Assembly (NCBI GenBank): GCA_000745135.1
Contig: JQNH01000001.1
Span: 1,116,001 to 1,180,000, forward strand
Source of the DNA: Rhizobiales bacterium YIM 77505
GTDB lineage: Bacteria; Pseudomonadota; Alphaproteobacteria; Rhizobiales; Beijerinckiaceae
Reading direction: 5' to 3'
DNA: 64,000 nucleotides
Shown here: positions 63,014 through 64,000 of the stretch, piece after piece
Layout: each line of letters starts with the position of its first letter
Numbering within the stretch: position 1 is the stretch's first letter
The notes under the pieces: model-generated
What the model was told of the DNA's origin: nothing
What the model saw: only the letters and a program-made list of their open reading frames with translations
The model's database searches: none
Position numbers and translations under genes: made by a program

Positions 63014-64000
63014 CCGGGAACTTGCTCACGCCCGAACAGGCCGTCGACCGGTTGGAGGCTCTTCATAGCGAGGCCTCAGGGGCTCTGCGCGCGGCACTGG
63101 AGCGCTTCATCGCGGATCGCACGCCGCCAAGCTTGGAAGAGCGCGCTCGTTTCCGCTATCCGGAGCTGCGCCTCATCTACGAGCCGACGGGCCCCAACCC
63201 GTCGATCAAAAGGGCCTATGCCAAATTCCAAGGCCCTGGTGTCTATGCTACTACCGTTACCCAGCCCGGATTCTTCCGCCGCTATCTCCTCGAGCAGCTC
63301 CATCCCCTCGTGAAGGATTATGGGGCGCGCATCGAGGTCTCGGTCAGCACACAGGAAATTCCTTATCCTTACGTTTTTGAACGGGGGGACGAGCTCGCCC
63401 GGGGACCTCTCTCGGCAGCCGAGCTCGCCTATCACTTCCCAAGCCCTATCCTTTCAACGGTGGGCGACGAAGTCGCGGATGGGGTGTGGGTGGCCGCCGA
63501 AGGCGAACCCTTCCCGCTGGCGCTGTTCGATGCCGTGAGGGTCGACTATTCGCTGCGCCGCCTCGTCCACTACACCGGAAACGACTGGCGCTGCATCCAG
63601 CCTTGGATCCTCCTCACCAACTACCACCGCTATGTCGACCAGTTCATCCGCTGGGCGCTTGCGGAGATCGCGTCGGGCGGCCCCTACTGCCGTCTTGTGC
63701 TGCCGGGGGGCGTCACGGTGGAGCGCGGGATGACCTCGGACGAGGCATCCCACCGCGCGGCCGAGACGCCCTGGCACCGCTACCAGATGCCCGCCTACAG
63801 CCTGTTGCGGGAGGACGGACAGGGCGGGGTGACGCTCGTCAACATCGGAGTAGGCCCCTCCAATGCCAAGACCATCACCGACCACCTGGCGGTGCTCCGA
63901 CCCCATTGCTGGCTCATGGTGGGCCATTGTGGGGGCCTGCGGCAGTCGCAAACCATCGGCGATTACGTCCTTGCCCATGGCTATTTGCGCCGTGATCGTA
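63010..64000 (+). CDS. amn: AMP nucleosidase (partial)
   Basis: First 330 codons of AMP nucleosidase, cut by the right edge. GTG 63010 overlaps the sufT stop. The N-terminal domain (LLTPEQAVDRLEALHSEASGALRAALERFIAD; RFRYPELRLIYEPTGPNPSIKRAYAKFQGPGVYATT) is followed by the IEVSVSTQEIPYPYVFERGDEL region and the start of the phosphorylase-like catalytic domain (TLVNIGVGPSNAKTITDHLAVLRPHCWLMVGHCGGLRQSQTIGDYVLAHGYLRRD). It splits AMP into adenine and ribose 5-phosphate. Translational coupling to sufT is unusual. Confidence 0.94.
   Translation, partial: MTGNLLTPEQAVDRLEALHSEASGALRAALERFIADRTPPSLEERARFRYPELRLIYEPTGPNPSIKRAYAKFQGPGVYATTVTQPGFFRRYLLEQLHPLVKDYGARIEVSVSTQEIPYPYVFERGDELARGPLSAAELAYHFPSPILSTVGDEVADGVWVAAEGEPFPLALFDAVRVDYSLRRLVHYTGNDWRCIQPWILLTNYHRYVDQFIRWALAEIASGGPYCRLVLPGGVTVERGMTSDEASHRAAETPWHRYQMPAYSLLREDGQGGVTLVNIGVGPSNAKTITDHLAVLRPHCWLMVGHCGGLRQSQTIGDYVLAHGYLRRDR

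Overview
This window is a GC-rich chromosomal segment of an alphaproteobacterium, most likely of the order Hyphomicrobiales (Rhizobiales). The gene content and order point there: accB-accC-aat-DUF2155 block, amiC-mrcA-prfB, rne, DUF3126, tandem PF06035-type proteases, PilZ and PAS_5-like proteins, a nifS-sufBCDS-sufT operon preceded by an Irr-type dyad, and CtrA-type TTAA-N7-TTAA sites. I cannot fix the genus. I saw no tRNA, rRNA or CRISPR array.

Layout. 1-3417 (minus): branched-chain amino acid ABC transporter genes livH-livM-livG-livF, with livF running off the left edge. 3687-4576: a possible leader mini-ORF and a complete IS5-family element. 4617-15438 (plus): a molybdenum hydroxylase cluster of the form II CO dehydrogenase (cox) type: coxG, coxS, coxL, coxM, a MoxR ATPase (coxD), an NTF2-like protein, a VWA protein (coxE), two XdhC-type proteins with a LysE exporter between them, and a MoeA-like/MobA-like fusion. 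15540-20045: DUF411 protein, two alpha/beta hydrolases, cysE, DUF3126, a small membrane protein and a gamma-type carbonic anhydrase. 20379-23515 (minus): two LapG/BTLCP-like proteases, a double-PilZ protein and a PAS protein, with CtrA-like boxes. 23695-24750: a structured RNA ending in a terminator, then a rhomboid protease gene.

24912-37351: housekeeping genes, namely a CBS protein, a patatin, hisI, folE, an IscU-type scaffold, yidD, thrS, an SRAP protein, DUF2155, aat, accC, accB, a DsbA-family protein and an M48 protease. 37474-55208: an aminotransferase, rne, amiC, mrcA, prfB (with its programmed frameshift), an M23 protein, bcp, a giant AsmA-like protein, tyrS and anmK. 55332-64000: a small hydrolase, then the suf operon (nifS-like, sufB, sufC, sufD, sufS, sufT) running by translational overlap into AMP nucleosidase (amn, cut by the right edge).

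How the parts fit. The cox block encodes a three-subunit Mo/Fe-S/FAD hydroxylase plus its maturation factors (MoxR/VWA insertion pair, XdhC-type chaperones, cofactor nucleotidyltransferase). The CoxL active-site loop is AYRGAGR, so the substrate is probably not CO and is unknown. The region at 19-24 kb groups c-di-GMP-type and periplasmic proteolysis genes under likely cell-cycle control. The suf operon supplies Fe-S clusters and carries an iron-response operator. Dispersed palindromic repeats occupy several intergenic gaps and in one case form the start of a coding sequence.
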